Assembly: GCA_025667525.1 (NCBI GenBank)
Contig: CM046878.1
Coordinates: forward strand, 389,054,974 to 389,118,973
Direction of reading: 5' to 3'
From: Glebionis coronaria
Lineage: Eukaryota > Streptophyta > Magnoliopsida > Asterales > Asteraceae
DNA length: 64,000 nt
Shown here: positions 12,471-22,972 of the stretch, piece by piece
Layout: the number at the start of each line of letters is the position of its first letter
Position numbering within the stretch: the stretch's first letter is position 1
Translations under genes and position numbers: made by a program
The notes under the pieces: generated by a model
The model's database searches: none
What the model was told of the DNA's origin: nothing
The model's input: only the letters and a program-made list of their open reading frames with translations

Positions 12471-13352
12471 GGTTAGGTCATGTGAACTTCAGGAACTTAA
12501 ACAAACTTGTTAAGGGAAATTTGGTTAGAGGGTTACCCACCAAATCTTTTCAAAATGATCTCACATGTACTGCTTGTCAAAAGGGTAAACAACATAGAAC
12601 CTCTTGTAAGACCAAGACTGTCAATTAAGTGACTAAGCCTTTGCAACTCTTACATATGGATTTTTTGGTCCAGTTTCTGTTAGGAGTATCAGTCACAAGA
12701 ACTTTTGCCTAGTTATAACTGATGATTATAGTAGATTCAGTTGGGTTTTCTTTTTTATTTCATTAAAATGAAACCAATTAATTACTCAAAACTTTGTCAC
12801 ATTAGTTGAGAAGCAATTCACTAAACAAGTCTTAATCATTAGGATAGATAATAGGACAGAATTTAAGAATGCTGAATTTGATGAATTATGTAGGTCTAAG
12901 GGAATCAAGAGAAAATTTAGTAATCCTAGGACTCCAGAGCAAATGGAGTGGCTGAGAGGAAAAATAGGACACTAATTGAGACTGCTAGGACTATGCTGGC
13001 TGATTCACTTTTGCCTAATACCTTTTAGGCAGAAGCAATCAATACTGCATGTTATGTGCTTAATAGAGTTTTGGTAAATAATCCTCACAACAAAACACCT
13101 TATGAGCTTTTGACTAGCACTAAGCCAACCATCAGTCACTTAAGACCTTTTGGGTGTCATATATCTTTACTAAATACTCTTGATCAGTTGGGAAAGTTTG
13201 ATGGAAAGTCTGATTCAGGATATCTAGTAGGATATTCTTTGCAAAGTAGAGCATATTGGGTTTATAATTTAGCATCAGGCAGGGTTGAGGAGAATGCCCA
13301 TGTCAACTTTTTAGAGAATAATCCCATTGTCCCAGGAATAGGTTATGCTTAA
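12471..13352 (+). pseudogene. Copia D integrase (rve), frameshifted
   Basis: Integrase inserts element DNA into the genome. The HHCC-type start is visible as RLGHVNFRNLNKL and CTACQKGKQH (12470-12595). The core shows TDDYSRFSW near 12720 and a second acidic site as IRIDNRTEF near 12840 (an Arg replaces the usual Gly). One base appears deleted near 12941, just before the catalytic Glu, so the conserved AERKNRTLIE word falls in another frame. A TAG at 13026 replaces a Trp codon. The C-terminal part from about 13056 (LNRVLVNNPHNKTPYELL) stays open to 13352. The integrase is inactive. Confidence 0.8.
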
Positions 13353-14230
13353 GATGTTTGTTTTAGACTATCTAACCAACTTCATGAATTACTATTCTGT
13401 GCAACAAGACTGTCAAACTAAAAATGCAGGTAAAGAAACTATTACAACAAGCACAAGTACTCAAGAAGAGAGTTCTTCTACATCAGACACTCAAGATGAT
13501 GATGATGATGCTCATATCTATGTACCAAATCTGCCTACTGTATCACCTACATTAGTAAGCCCAGAACAAAAGCCACCAGTGATACGAAATGATGATCAAG
13601 CCTCACATGATGAAGTTTAAAGGCTTATGGATCAAGAAAAGAATGCTACATCATATGCAAACCAGCGGTACTTCACCTACAAGTACTACTGACACAAATT
13701 TTGCAAAGACTGCTGATTTATTAGAAGACATTCTTCAATCTATGGATGATGAAGATGCTTATGCTAGTCCAAATGAAGGAATCTTCTCAAATGCTTCCTA
13801 TGATGAGCAGGGTGCAATGACTGATTTCAATAACTTGGAAACTGATATACTGGTCAGGCCTATTCCCAGTCATAGAATCAACAACAATCATCCTATAGCT
13901 CAGATCATTGGAGATCCAACGTCTTCTGTGCAAACCAGGAGATAAGCTAAGGCTAGTGCTGAAACTCATGCACTTGTGAGTTATGTCAAGCAACAACAAA
14001 GAACAAATCATAAAGATACTCAACATTGTTTGTTTTCTTGTTTTTTTTATCACAAGTAGAGACTAAAAATATTTCTTAAGCTCTAGATGAAGAAAGTTGA
14101 GTGGATGCCATGCAAGAAGAACTTATGCAGTTTGAATTACAAAAAGTTTGGATTATTGTTGACCTACCTTCTGGAAAAAGAGTAATTGGAAAAAGGTGGG
14201 TTTTCAAAAACAAAAAAGGATGAAAGAGCT
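13353..14230 (+). pseudogene. Copia D linker and start of reverse transcriptase
   Basis: A Ser/Thr/Asp-rich linker (13353-14060, open in two short frames) joins integrase to reverse transcriptase. The start of the reverse transcriptase is clear at about 14095-14230 (VDAMQEELMQFELQK, then GKRWVFKNKK), with a TGA at a conserved Trp codon. The domain is cut at 14230 by element E and resumes in the correct phase at 53921. The insertion itself causes no phase change once the 5-bp duplication is discounted. Confidence 0.8.
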
Positions 14231-14235
14231 GTTGT
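14231..14235. repeat. Target-site duplication of element E, left copy (GTTGT)
   Basis: GTTGT directly precedes the TGTAACACC edge of the left E LTR and recurs directly after the right E LTR at 53916-53920. This proves that 14236-53915 is one insertion into copia D. Confidence 0.9.
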
Positions 14236-15476
14236 TGTAACACCCCATTTAATAGATAGAGTGCTACAGTAAATTATGGTGTATCATCAAAGCATGCAAG
14301 GTAAATGTCTAAACATTCATGACCATAAATAGAAATACCGGAATCACACATCGGTAGTCTAGTAACTCACAAACAAGCAGTATAAGTACTGTAAATGGAA
14401 AGGACTAAACAATATCCAAAAGATGTAAAGTATGATAAAGTAGGAATAAATGCATAAGGTAAAAGAGGCCGGATAGCTTCCAATCCGAATGCACATACTC
14501 TAGAGTTCCTACTTGCGTCCTTGGGTACCTACCGTTCGGGAACATGGAAAGTAGATGGCTGAGCATAATGCTCAGTGCACGGATATACAATAAAGCATGG
14601 AAAAACATAGAGTATGGGAACATATAAAGAATATAAAACATGAATGGCAGCGGAAATGAATAAGCCTGGAAAACCTAGTTGTTTGTCATGTTAACTGGTT
14701 TTAGTTCTGAAAAGATAGCTTATGTTACTTATGAAAATCTGTATTAGTTTATGTACCAAATTATCCAATATAGGTCATGAGGTCAACAACGTGCATGAAT
14801 ACTTGGAGGGGAGACCTCATCATGCAATTAGAGGGGTTTCCTCTAATTAACAGGTCATAGGGTAGGAGGGATCAACTCCTTGTGAAGGATGCAAGGCACA
14901 CAACACATTCACCATGAAAATCCTGACTGAAACATGTTACTAGGATACACCCATACGCCCCACATGATAATATAATAATAAAATGGCCAAATAACTGAAA
15001 AAGGACGCCACGAGTTATCACTCCGCCGTGGAGAAGTCATAACACTAGTGCCTCTAGTGTTATGGTTATGGTACCTCCATAACTAGGTGAAACTGGTCAT
15101 GCATGTATATGTCTAAGGTAACTAATAAAGCATTTAATCTGTAACTACTGGGGAAAAAAGTTGGCTGCATACGGGAAATCCTAATGAAGGAATAGATTGT
15201 CCTTACTTAAGGACGGGAAATTTGTACCTTATGTACAGTAGAAGCTAACGGAAACGATGAAGACTAATCCGCCTTGACGGATAACACTACATAAGAAATA
15301 TGGACGTGTATGAGTTGTCTGAATTACATGTGTTTTACTGGTTCCGTGTGTTATTAGCTTGTTATACGTATTCTGTCATGTTTTACTGTTTACTGTGTAT
15401 TCGGTAGTTATTCTGATGTTATATTGTGTATTATTCATGTATTAGTGTATTATAATACTTGTTTTGTAATACTAAG

Positions 15477-15562
15477 TAACTTTCTAAAAATAGCAGGTTT
15501 CCATAAATAGTAAGTTTCCAAAAATAGAAAGTTTCTAAAAATAGAAAGTTCCCAAAAATAGT
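15477..15562. repeat. AAAAATAGAAAGTTT-type tandem array in LTR E
   Basis: About five imperfect units of 17-18 bp contain aaaaatag followed by an aagttt-like word. The array is also present in the other E LTR at about 52600-52690, so it predates the insertion. Confidence 0.8.
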
Positions 15563-15941
15563 AAGTTTCTATAATTAGAATTAAGCTGGATTGTAAATAA
15601 TAAGTGAAGTTAACTTAGTGCAATACAAGTCACGATTATAGTTAGTTAATTAAATAACTCGTTTATTTAATTAAACTATATGTTATATGATTTTAATTAA
15701 AATACATGTTTAATTAAAATAACTAAGTATAAATACCTTAGGTTATACATGACTTAATTTTAATAAATTAATTAACCTAAAGTTTAATGTGGCATGAGTT
15801 ATAAAAATAGTTTTCATAAAAACCCGAATCCATAACCCGTGTTTTAATATAAGCCGAATCAAAGAAGCTATAAACAAGTCCCACCGAGTCCTTGGAAAGA
15901 ACCTCGGTTGACACTACTTAAAAACTAATCGTACAATCATA

Positions 15942-15960
15942 CCCCGACTCGAAGTCGGGG
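15942..15960. other. GC-rich hairpin in LTR E
   Basis: CCCCGACT and AGTCGGGG form an 8-bp perfect stem with a CGA loop. The same hairpin is kept at 53059-53077 in the sister LTR. It sits at the edge of the GC-rich block of the LTR. Confidence 0.85.
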
Positions 15961-16800
15961 TCCTCATGTCTCGGGTCCGATCAACCAAAACCAACCGAGC
16001 ACCCTTACGGGTCTTGGTGGTGCCTCGGCTCCACCTTAAACCGAAAAAAACACACCTCGACCCAAGGTCGGGGTTCCCTTGCTGCGCCGACCGAAGACCA
16101 ACCAGGCCGATACCTGGCAAAGTCTCGGTGGTGGTGATCCAAAACAAACCGAACACCCCCTTTTGGGGGTTTTGGTGCCTCGGCCGAACAACAAACCCAA
16201 CCAAACGTACACTTGATCATAATTTAATTAACCTAGGTTATTCTTTTACATGTTCATGTGATTAATTAAATTAATACTTGAAATCAAAAGAAAAGAAAAT
16301 AAAAAGGAAGGGTTTTTGAATATACCACTATTCTTAGAATCACGAGATGATCACAAATAAACAAACAACCAAGAAAATTGTCCGGTTTTGCGTTGTATTA
16401 TTGTGTAGTCCGGCAGCTATGGTGAACCAAGGAGGAAGGAGACAAAAATTTTATAAACCTAAAATATGAGAAAGAATAATCTCCTGATGTTTTTAACTAA
16501 ATGTGTTTTGGGCCAAAAAGGCCCATCTTGGTCCTTCTCTCTTGTTGTCGCGGCTATGGGGCCCACCATGGGGTAACCCATAGCTTTTCTCGAGTCTAAT
16601 TATTAATGTGAGTGTTCGTGTTTTATTATTTGTGATTTTGATGTTCGTGATCATGTCACATTTATAATATTCATGATTATACGTTATTTATTGTCGTGAC
16701 ACGTGTATTAATATTATAAATGGAAATTTTAAATGTTACCGTGTTTTCGTAAATTACTGTTCATGTGTACTGTTCATAGGTTTTTAATGCGGGTGTTACA

Positions 16801-16822
16801 ACTCTTCCCCTCTAAAAGAACA
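16801..16822 (-). other. Polypurine tract of element E
   Basis: On the minus strand a purine-rich run (ttttagaggggaagagt) touches the start of the 3' LTR. This is the plus-strand primer of the element and confirms its minus orientation. Confidence 0.75.
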
Positions 16823-16869
16823 ATTCGTCCTCGAATTGGAGAAAGTAAACTGAAATAAAAACATACCCG

Positions 16870-17956
16870 AATTAGAACTGGAAATGAGGATAAGAAGTCC
16901 GTATAGACTCCTCCGTCTCCCAAGTGGCTTCTCGCTCAGGATGATCTCTCTAGAGGATTTTGACGAAAGGGATCGTCTTCCTCCGCATGAAACGATCTTG
17001 TCGCTCAAGAACTCTCTCGGGTTCTTCGACATATGAAAGATCCTCTCGAATCTAATCAAGTGGATACTGGACAACATGAACTGGATGATAGTTGTATCCT
17101 CTGAGTAAGGACACATGGAACACGTTGTGAACGTGTGATAGCTGAGGCGGTAACGCTAAACGATATGACACTTCACTAACACGTTCTATGATGTCGAACG
17201 GTCCGATAAAGCGAGGACTGAGCTTCCCTTTGATTCCAAAACGTCTAACTCCTCGTGCAGGTGATACCAGGAAAAAAACATGGTCACCTACGTTGAAAGA
17301 CACATCTCTACGACGTTTATCAGCATGGCTCTTCTGACGAGCAAGAGCTTCCTGAAGTTTTGCCTTGGCAACATCGACCTTCTCATTGGTCACTTCAATC
17401 ATCTCTGGACCTTCAAGCAGTCGTTCGCCCACTTGATCCCAGCAGATTGGAGCGCGACACTTTCTGCCATACAACATCTCAAATGGAGCACACTTGATGC
17501 TAGTGTGCCAGCTGTTGTTGTATGCGAATTCTACTAGGAATATATAATCATCCCAGCTTCCTGACCATTCTAGAGCACACGACCGTAGCATGTCCTCCAA
17601 TGTTTGAATGGTACATTCTGACTGTCCGTCGGTCTGAGGATGAAAGGCAGTGCTGAGCTTAAGTCTGGTGCCCTAAGCTTTCTACAGACTCTGCCAGAAA
17701 CGTGATGTGAAACAGGGATCTCTGTTAGAGATGATTTTTGATGGAGTACCATGCAGTCTCATGATCTCCCTCTGGAATGTGTCTGCTAATTTGCTGACCG
17801 GATGCTCCTTGCGAATCGGCAGAAAATGAGCAGATTTAGTCAACCTAGCCACAATGACCCAGATAGCGTCATTCTTCTTCTGAGTAACCGGAAGACCAGT
17901 AACAAAATCCATGGAGATTTTGTCCCACTTCCATGTTGGAATATCTAGTGGTTGTT
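16870..17956 (-). pseudogene. Element E integrase C-terminal part with chromodomain, broken
   Basis: This is the far end of the chromovirus pol. In minus-strand order it shows the integrase core (MDFVTGLP near 17905; the second catalytic site reads ISNRDP near 17720, with Asn where Asp is needed; the third site GQSE near 17620), then the GPY/F-type module (FIGPFDIIERV, about 17200) and the VFHVSLL word. A chromodomain follows at about 16890-17050 (LSYVEEPERVL, then ATWETEES). The chromodomain marks a chromovirus, Tekay clade by its sequence style. Stops occur near 17057 and inside the chromodomain at its conserved Trp. The start of the integrase is at 47582 and beyond, across the Athila insertion. 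Confidence 0.85.
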
Positions 17957-17961
17957 GTAAC
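17957..17961. repeat. Target-site duplication of the A/C block, left copy (GTAAC)
   Basis: GTAAC precedes the left outer LTR and recurs at 47577-47581 after the right outer LTR. Element E integrase sequence continues across the two copies. Confidence 0.9.
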
Positions 17962-18249
17962 TGATACAAGGGTTTTGTATGGGTTCAATTTAAGTTCTCG
18001 GTATCTTCTCGAATTGATCACGGTTCAAAGTGGAATAGTTGTTCTTGGTTACTAAAAAGGGGTTTGGTTTTCTAATCTACTAAAAAGGATAAATGCGTGA
18101 AGTAAATGAAGATAAACTAAGAGCAATTAATTAAAAGTAATTAATAAAATAAAGCATGAATTAAAATTAAACAATAAACAATAAATCAGAAACAGTAGAA
18201 TAACCTTTACTAAAAAATGCTTGATTTGAAATATAACACAAAAGGTTCA

Positions 18250-18835
18250 TTCAGAATACTCAATGAAGAAGCTTAGTTCGGAACAATTGTGCTCATGCGG
18301 AGTAATCTAAGAGAACTGCTCATTCGGAATAATGGCTTCACCCGGAATAATAATCTTTCATTCGGAACACCTTCATTCGGAACAATATTCATTCATTCGG
18401 AATGTTTGCTCATTCGGAACATTTGCTTCATTCGGAATAATGCTGATCCAGAATAATTTCTTTGATTCAGAATATCTAACAAAAATGCTTCATTCGGAAT
18501 AAAGTGCACTGACTCGGAATAATCAACTAAAGAGCTTCATTCGGAACATTAAACTGATTCGGAATATTTTCTTAAAAACCTTGATTCGGAATAATGCCAC
18601 TCATCCGGAATATTGATTATTCCGGATGAACTAACTGATCCGGAATAAAATTGATTCGGAATACTTCTGATCCGGAACAAAACCGATCCAGAATAAAATT
18701 GATCCGGAATAAATACTGAAAAGCTTTATTCGGAATATTTAAAAACTGATTCGGAACATTTAATCAAATTGCTTCGTTCGGAATATTATGGCAAAACCCT
18801 TCATCCGGAATAAATGGACTTCATTCGGGATCTGG
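18250..18835. repeat. Array of ATTCGGAATA / ATCCGGAATA words
   Basis: About 30 copies of a 10-base near-palindromic word are spaced irregularly by 8-25 bases. The array recurs at 46130-46725 in the sister LTR and, with different spacing, at 28010-28515 in the middle LTR. Within it, 18601-18612 and 18618-18629 form a perfect 12-bp inverted repeat with a 5-base loop. Confidence 0.85.
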
Positions 18836-19240
18836 GCTGATGAAGGGTGCGAAGAACAGGGAAGACAATAAAGCACAATTTTTACTAAAATCAACCAAGT
18901 TTTTAACCAAAAATTTAACCACAATAACTATTATTCATCTACTAATCATAAACATCAAACCAAAACACTAAAAACATAAAACCCACATACTTTTTATGAT
19001 CAAACTCAACAACATAAAACTTTAAGACTTGGAATCAAAAAGAAGAAGATGAACAAGATTAATGGAAGTATGATATTAAATGATTAAGGTTTAAACAATC
19101 AAAGGGAAAGATTGAGACTACAAGATTTGTGAAAACAAAAATGAAAATCACCAACACCTTAATGGTGTTGGTTACCCTACGAAACAAGAAAAGAAAAAAC
19201 TGAAAAATGAAAAACTCGCTGTCAAATGTGAAGGGTTCTT

Positions 19241-19250
19241 CTATTTATAG
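19241..19250 (-). promoter_or_regulatory. TATA box of the outer 3' LTR
   Basis: CTATAAATAG on the minus strand lies about 445 bases into the LTR. The same word is at 47126-47135 in the 5' LTR and 28943-28952 in the middle LTR, so the promoter position is shared by all three. Confidence 0.6.
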
Positions 19251-19693
19251 GCCTAGTGGTTGGTTGATGAGTGGGCTTTCTTCCTTTCTTTTTGTCTTCT
19301 CGTCTTTTCAGTAAAGTTGACGTTTTCGATTCTGATTCGGGATTTGTCGACGAGTAAATTCAACTCGTCTTTTAATTTCATCGTTTAATTGACTTGAGTT
19401 CTTCGACATATTTAAATCTTCCATCTTTGGTCCTTTTCTTCGATAAATCTTCAAATAGGCCCAATGACTTCAAATCTTTTGCATCTCTTGGACTATAGAC
19501 TTCGTGTTGAGTCTTTTTCTTCGATAAAACCCGTGCAATCCCATGTTTTCTTCAATATTTATCCGGTTGGCTCTGAAAACACAACAAACTCACAAACCAC
19601 GCATAATTCCAAACAAATGACATTAAATATGCGTTTTGGTCTTGTTTTAGCAAGAAATAAGTGGTAAAAGGATGGGTGTTTTCACACCTATCA

Positions 19694-21625
19694 AATCCCC
19701 TACACTTAACCATTGCCATGCCCTCATGCAATGCTTAGTGATAAAGCAAATTTGCACTTTTCTCATAATCAATCAACCTTGGCCTTATTAACAATAACCA
19801 CTACTACTAAAGAGATATATAAAAGCTTGAATGAAACAAAAGAGATAGAAAACCATTTTCAATTGAAAATAGCTATATGGAAATAACTTGCAAACAGATC
19901 TAAGACTTACATTAGGGCTTCGGTGCTGCGAAAATTTATCACCCTCAAGTTTCACGTTCCCCAAACTAAGCTTAAAAACGAGATCATTGTTATTATAAGT
20001 TAGCAAAACAAACATTTACACACATGGCTTAATTATATGCTTAAACTCCCTTATTCCTAGGTGTATCTCTTATATTTTATTGTTTTCTTAGAATGATCAT
20101 GAAGATGCATTTTTGGACTTATTGCGATAGTTTATTTAGGCTGAAAGCAAAGTAGGACGATTTGATTAATAGTTAGCTAAAGGACAAAATCTCTTAAAAC
20201 TGCTTCTCGGGATATCAAAAAGTTCATATCTTGGCATAACTCGCTTCACGATTTGAGACCTTTCTCGGGCCGATATTTGGCATGTACTTCATACTTCATA
20301 TCTTGAGAGACGTTCTTGAAATAATGGTCTTCTCTTCGTTAATAGAGTTTCCTCACTTGGAGACTTTTGAGGGATACTCCAATTTTTTTGTCACGACTTC
20401 ATCATTATTTCTTCAATCTTTAATTGGGATTTTGAGATACAACGATACGCCTCCTTTTCGGAGTTGGATCTATTTATCCTCATACCTTGTTAGGGTCTTT
20501 TCGGATAGACTTCTCCATGATCTTTATGGGAGTTGATTTGCTTTTCGTCGTGAGTCTTGATCCTTCATATTGATTTTGGGAATAATGCTTTTCACATCAC
20601 CATGGATCTTTAGCAATAAAATGGAATCCTCATGCCTTGTTAGGGCCTTTTCGGACTCGCCAATCTTCGCGCCCTGCTTCATAAGTTATGCCTTGGCTAT
20701 GAACTCTTATCATTACCGAGCAACTTTTAAACGATCTTGGGCTAGAAGCTAAGTTATTCAATAAAATCGTCCGACCTTACTTATTGCAGATAAATTATTA
20801 GCAAGCGATGGGAGAATAGGCTTATAATCACACCAAGTGTGCTTGTGCAAGAATACCGACTTATAATTGACTCTATCATTTCTCATTCTCCACAATTTAA
20901 AATCTCAAGTAATGAGACTCGTGGATGCTTAGCCTAATAAACCAATTAAGGTCTACATGGTTAAGGATACTTGCTAGAATAAACTTGGATAAGTCTATTC
21001 GGGTTAAGTCAAAATAATCACAACGGGCCTAATATGTCGAAGACTTCTAAATTTGCTACACCACTTTATTACAATTTTTGACTTTATTATGGGATATATA
21101 CATATGAAAGCAACGATAAAAATTTAAAAATTACGACTATATGGCCAAAGTTAATTAAAAATTTGAAAAATGCTGAAAAAGATGATTTTCTGGTTAAATG
21201 AAGGCATTTTAATGGAAAAGTCCACTTAAAACTTTGATAGAAGTCCCCCACACTTAATATAAACATTGTCCTCAATGTTTAAGCATGTGGGAAAAGTTTC
21301 CCCTACACTTATGACATTATGCACGTTGGTTAAATAAAGTTAAGGAAGAGACGACTAAAGTGATCAATTTCAAATGTGAGTATGAAGAAAATTGAATCAC
21401 GATAGTTGAGAGATAGAACCGCATTGCGGATAACACGGGAGCACGGTTCTTCAAAGGTTCCAAAAGTGCATTCATCCCTGTAATCACATCACCATACAAA
21501 CACAAACAACCTATATAGGTCCCCCTACACTTAGGAGGTAAAACAGAAAGGGATAGATACTCGGGCTGCCTCCCGAGGAGCGCTTATTTTTGATAACCGA
21601 GTCACGAGCCTGACTCGACCCAAAA
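19694..21625 (-). other. 3' non-coding region of interior A, with polypurine tract
   Basis: The polypurine tract is at 19694-19707 (minus strand aagtgtaggggatt). The remaining 1.9 kb between pol and the 3' LTR is where some Athila elements have an env-like frame, but I see no long open frame. It shares blocks with 41949-43993 and 62641-64000, including a core at 19977-20005 and a block around ccttgttagggcc (about 20634). A second purine-rich tract lies at about 21240-21290. Confidence 0.7.
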
Positions 21626-22942
21626 CTAGTTCATGGCAAACGTGGTGAGGGATGGAATCATCTCAAGAGAGATGTCCTCACCAAAGTACAACTTCACTCG
21701 TTGGCCATTCACCTTAAAATTAGGTCCATTAGGTTGAGCGAGCTCGAGAGTACCATACGGAAAAATTTGGGCAATGGTGAATGGGCCGGACCAACGAGAT
21801 TTCAGCTTGCCCAAAAAAATTTTCAACCGAGAGTTAAAGAGTAAAACTTTGTCTCCAACTTGGAACTCTTGGTTTTTAATCATAGAGTCATGAATGAGCT
21901 TAGTCTTTTCCTTATAGATCAAAGAATTTTCATAAGCCTCATTCCGGAGTTCATTAAGCTCATTGTGTTGGATTTTGCGTAGGTCACCGGCTTTGTTGAT
22001 ATCGAAGTTAGCCCACTTCAAGGCCCAATAAGCCTTGTGCTCCAACTCAATGGGGAGGTGGCATGCTTTCCCGTACACGAGACGATATGGTGTACAACCA
22101 ATCGGAGTCTTGTATGCGGTACGAAAAGCCCACAGAGCATCATCAAGTTTATCGGCCCATGAGGCACGATGCTCTCCCACGGTTCGTTCAAGAATTCGCT
22201 TTAACCCTCGGTTAGATATTTCAGCCTGGCCATTAGTTTGTGGGTGGTATGCGGTGGAAAGGCGATGATTGACACCATACTTAGCCATGACTCTTGCGAA
22301 TTGATCATTGCAAAAATGAGTCCCGCGATCACTAATAATGGCACGAGGCACACCAAATCTAGCGAATAGCGACTTCAAAAAGTTATAAACCACCCTTGTG
22401 TCGTTAGTGGGTAAAGCTTTGGCTTCGACCCATTTAGAAATGTAGTCAACGACTACAAGGATGTATTTGTTTCCTTTAGATGAAGGGAATGGCCCCATAA
22501 AGTCGATGCCCCATACATCAATGATTTCACATTCTTGTATGAAATTTTGAGGCATCTCATCTTTATGTGTGATCTTGCCTTGTCATTGGCAAGCATCACA
22601 ATGTTTAACCATTTTGTGAGCGTCACGATAAATGGTGGGCCAATAAAATCCCGAGTCAAACACTTTCTTAGCGGTGAAGTTGGGACCAAAGTGACCACCG
22701 GTGGGTCCTTTGTGGCAAGCTTCGAGAATGTCTAAAGCTGCCGGTCCATCAACACATCGGCGAATAATCAAATCAGCGCATTGTTTGAAAAGATACGGGT
22801 CATCCCAAAAGTAAGTCTTAATATCTTTAAAGAACTTCTTCTTTTGTTGGGATGTTAACCCGTCAATGAGAATTCCACCCGCCAAGTAGTTTGCAATGTC
22901 CGCAAACCACGGGGCTTCATCATAATTCGAGTTGATAGACAT
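21626..22942 (-). pseudogene. Interior A integrase (Athila-type), one in-frame stop
   Basis: Integrase joins the element ends to host DNA. From 22942 inward, the HHCC finger is seen as HKGPTGGHF and CDACQ, followed by an in-frame TGA near 22580. The catalytic core then reads through: IDFMGPFP (first Asp), ISDRGTHF (second Asp) and GQAEISNRG (Glu), so the DDE triad is intact. The C-terminal part has the [11 protein letters not shown] and [14 protein letters not shown] words typical of Athila/Tat elements. A stop at 22976 separates it from RNase H upstream, in the same frame. Without these two stops it would read on from reverse transcriptase. The protein ends at 21626. Confidence 0.9.
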
Positions 22943-22972
22943 TAAGGTCTCCAGGGGAAAAGAGTCATTGAT

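Larger units (their letters stand above)
14236..16800 (-). mobile_element. 3' LTR of Tekay-type chromovirus E
   Basis: This 2565-bp LTR runs from tgtaacacccc to gggtgttaca and is repeated with scattered differences at 51346-53915. It holds several perfect inverted repeats (14826-14848, 15038-15064, 15065-15083, 15942-15960) and a 17-bp-like tandem array at about 15477-15562. A GC-rich block with 'ccgag' words (about 15940-16200) produces long but meaningless open frames on both strands; the same block in the other LTR does so too. Because the element is on the minus strand, this is the 3' LTR. Confidence 0.9.
17962..19693 (-). mobile_element. 3' outer LTR of the Athila-type block
   Basis: The LTR runs from TGATACAAGG to CACCTATCA (1732 bp), with TGAT/ATCA ends. 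It pairs with 45846-47576; in the first 250 bases I see only a handful of differences. It contains about 30 'ATTCGGAATA/ATCCGGAATA' words (18250-18835) and a minus-strand TATA box at 19241. Confidence 0.9.

Noticed and set aside
18250..18835. Heat-shock elements in the LTR array
   Set aside because: The words are TTC-G-GAA with one spacer base; canonical heat-shock elements need two between TTC and GAA, repeated in phase.
19694..21625. Possible env-like gene at the Athila 3' position
   Set aside because: No long frame, no signal peptide plus transmembrane arrangement in either strand.
22035..22268. Plus-strand frames across the integrase and reverse transcriptase of interior A (also 24029-24884, 25146-25418, 26233-26635)
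   Set aside because: They are antisense shadows of well-recognised pol and gag domains on the minus strand.
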